A stretch of DNA of 7,254 nt from DAOMFM01 sp035429825 (GTDB lineage Bacteria; Acidobacteriota; Blastocatellia; UBA7656; JADIYM01), in assembly GCA_044224215.1 (NCBI GenBank), contig JBGAKX010000191.1, forward strand, positions 1 to 7,254, read 5' to 3'. Shown piece after piece: positions 5,816-7,254 of this stretch. The notes below the pieces were generated by a model. That model was not told the DNA's origin. It ran no database searches and was given only the letters and a program-made list of their open reading frames with translations. A program made the translations under genes and the position numbers. Each line of letters begins with the position of its first letter. Positions within the stretch are counted from its first letter, which is position 1.

Positions 5816-7254
5816 ATGGTTGTCAGACATCTCCTGCGACTCACGTGGGTCCTTCTACTGCTTGCGGTACCCTCAGCGTCAAGTCGCGCAGAGCAGCTGC
5901 CGATCCGCACGTACACGGCGGCTGATGGGCTCGCATCTGATACGGTATTTCGCATCGTAGCGGATTCTCGTGGATTCCTCTGGTTCTGTACTACCGACGG
6001 AATCTCGCGGTTCGACGGCTACACGTTCATCACGTACACAACGGCTGACGGACTTCCGGACAACCGCGTATCGGATGTACACGAGACACGTGACGGCTCG
6101 TTGTGGGTTGCAACGGCTGCCGGGCTTTGCCGGATCGATCCGGGCACTCCGGCCGGCGGGCCCCTTTTCATCTACGTTCCGCTCGATGACGATCCGAATT
6201 CGAACAGAATCAACGCACTCGCAAGCACACAAGACGGCGCGCTTTGGTGTGGAACCGATGCCGGACTCTTCAGGGCCGTTAAGAAGGATGCTAATTGGTC
6301 TGTTTCGCGAGTCGATATCGGTGCATCGGCCGAGGTCGAGGCGCTCGCCGAGGACTTGTGGGGTGGCGTCTGGGCAGGTACGACCGGCGAGGTGCGCCTG
6401 GTTCGACCTGACGGACTCGTCGAAGTGCGGCCCTTGGAAGGTGCGGACCGTCATCTGCCCGTCTCCTGCTTACGCGTCGATTCCGCAGGTACGCTTTGGG
6501 CCGGTACGACAGGCGGGATTTCCACCACCTCTCCGCGAGCGTCTGCCAATGCGACCTCCGAACCGTTTGCTCGACCGGACAAGGCACCGACGGGTTGGGG
6601 CAACGCGGTATTCGAGTCCAGCGACGGATCACTGTGGGCGGCAACAACGACGGGTTTGTGGCGGGCAGCGGGTTCGAACCGACGCGCATTTGAGCGAGTT
6701 GCGGCGCTCGATGGCGCGTGCAACCGAGAGGTGTGGGATATAACCCAGGATCGAGACGGCAGTATGTGGCTCGCCACCTCATGTGGTGCCCTCAAGATAC
6801 ATCGCTACGGGTTCACAAGCTTCACCGAGGCGGATGGACTCGCCTCGTCGATCGTCGACTCGATCTTTGAGACCAACGACGGTCACCTCGTTGTGACCAC
6901 GAACAAGACCGCGCGCTCGGTACACCAGATGGAAGGTGCGAGGTTCACGTCGGTCGTTCCAAACACGCCAAAGCCAAAGTACGACGGCTGGGGTTGGGGC
7001 CAGACAGTAATTCAGGACGCCGAGTGCGCGTGGTGGGTCCCAACCGGAAATGGAGTGTTTCGGTTCTCAATGGCCAACCAGCCCAACGATTCGCTGCTTG
7101 GCCGACCCGAGCCGATCTACACGGGCAGGCAGGTCTTCCGCGTATTCCAGGACTCTCGCCACGATGTGTGGTTCGCGACCCTTGGCCCATCCGGCCTGTT
7201 TCGATGGGATCGTTCCTCTGGCGGCGTCGTTGACTATATGCAAGAAACAGGCGT
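5816..7254 (+). CDS. Reg_prop beta-propeller sensor, N-terminal part (runs off the window end)
   Basis: Periplasmic sensor domain of a two-component-type signalling protein; 479 codons are visible and no stop is reached. Hydrophobic residues about 6-21 form a signal peptide, with likely cleavage after SSRA (residue 25). The rest is a series of Reg_prop repeats (pattern xxDxxGxLWxxTxxGL). Their tryptophans fall at 56, 97, 144, 186, 228, 274, 318, 407 and 452, and Val359 replaces one. The spacing is 41-48 residues. A T-x-ADGLAS opener occurs before repeat 1 (about 34-41) and again near 338-344. This suggests one seven-bladed propeller followed by the start of a second. In known families this layout continues into a Y_Y_Y domain, a membrane helix and a histidine kinase, often hybrid with a response regulator, or sometimes a GGDEF domain. 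Which output follows cannot be seen. Codon use is less GC-biased than in the genes before it. Confidence 0.85.
   Translation, partial: MVVRHLLRLTWVLLLLAVPSASSRAEQLPIRTYTAADGLASDTVFRIVADSRGFLWFCTTDGISRFDGYTFITYTTADGLPDNRVSDVHETRDGSLWVATAAGLCRIDPGTPAGGPLFIYVPLDDDPNSNRINALASTQDGALWCGTDAGLFRAVKKDANWSVSRVDIGASAEVEALAEDLWGGVWAGTTGEVRLVRPDGLVEVRPLEGADRHLPVSCLRVDSAGTLWAGTTGGISTTSPRASANATSEPFARPDKAPTGWGNAVFESSDGSLWAATTTGLWRAAGSNRRAFERVAALDGACNREVWDITQDRDGSMWLATSCGALKIHRYGFTSFTEADGLASSIVDSIFETNDGHLVVTTNKTARSVHQMEGARFTSVVPNTPKPKYDGWGWGQTVIQDAECAWWVPTGNGVFRFSMANQPNDSLLGRPEPIYTGRQVFRVFQDSRHDVWFATLGPSGLFRWDRSSGGVVDYMQETG

Noticed and set aside
5020..5955. Minus-strand open frame (311 codons) opposite the cytochrome gene
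   Set aside because: The + strand has two CxxCH modules and a signal peptide; the minus frame is arginine-rich noise that also runs across the start of the next gene.
5970..6743. Open frames of 257 codons (+) and several minus frames inside the sensor gene
   Set aside because: The frame starting at ATG 5816 is open to the window end and carries regular Reg_prop repeats; the others are shadows.
186..7254. All four genes as one operon or a new multi-gene system
   Set aside because: Gaps of about 120-240 bases, hairpins after each gene, candidate promoters inside gaps and unrelated functions argue for separate units.
1..7254. tRNA or rRNA genes, CRISPR arrays, insertion sequences, prophage genes
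   Set aside because: I looked for tandem spacer-like repeats, terminal inverted repeats with transposase motifs and cloverleaf-like segments in the gaps and saw none.

Overview
The window is a GC-rich stretch (roughly two thirds G+C by eye, strong G/C preference at third codon positions) of bacterial chromosome. All four recognisable genes lie on the + strand, separated by gaps of about 120 to 240 bases. The mix is a secreted S41 peptidase, a GAF-GAF-PAS class III adenylyl cyclase, a planctomycete-type cytochrome c domain protein and a Reg_prop beta-propeller sensor. It fits a soil or sediment bacterium such as an Acidobacteriota (Vicinamibacteria-like) lineage. That assignment is inferred from gene content only; Gemmatimonadota or Planctomycetota are not excluded. 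I see no tRNA, rRNA, CRISPR array, insertion sequence or phage gene.

Layout. Bases 1-185 hold no convincing gene, only the leader and ribosome binding site of the next one. 186-1835 encodes an exported 549-residue S41 (tricorn/CPAF-like) serine peptidase with an alpha-helical, TPR-like N-terminus; a perfect 8-bp hairpin follows its stop. 1836-2077 is a leader region with a plausible promoter and two mutually exclusive small hairpins. 2078-4580 is one adenylyl cyclase gene with the domain order of Anabaena CyaB1 (GAF-A, GAF-B, PAS, class III catalytic domain, C-terminal TPR-like tail). It is broken by a frameshift near 3251, immediately after the GAF-B NKFDE-type motif. 4581-4731 carries a 9-bp inverted repeat. 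4732-5691 is a signal-peptide protein with two tandem cytochrome c-like modules and a C-terminal DUF5666-like domain. After another GC-rich hairpin, 5816 to the window end is the N-terminal 479 residues of a Reg_prop double beta-propeller sensor, probably the periplasmic half of a hybrid histidine kinase or other signalling protein.

The genes do not form an obvious single pathway. Two are signalling proteins (a cytosolic cAMP producer and a periplasmic sensor) and two are exported proteins (a protease and a c-type cytochrome). Gap sizes and inter-gene hairpins suggest separate transcription units. The strongest observation is the broken cyclase: all catalytic residues are intact downstream of the shift, and the reading can be restored by adding back about five bases that would complete the conserved GAF helix. 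I do not see a convincing previously undescribed multi-gene system here.
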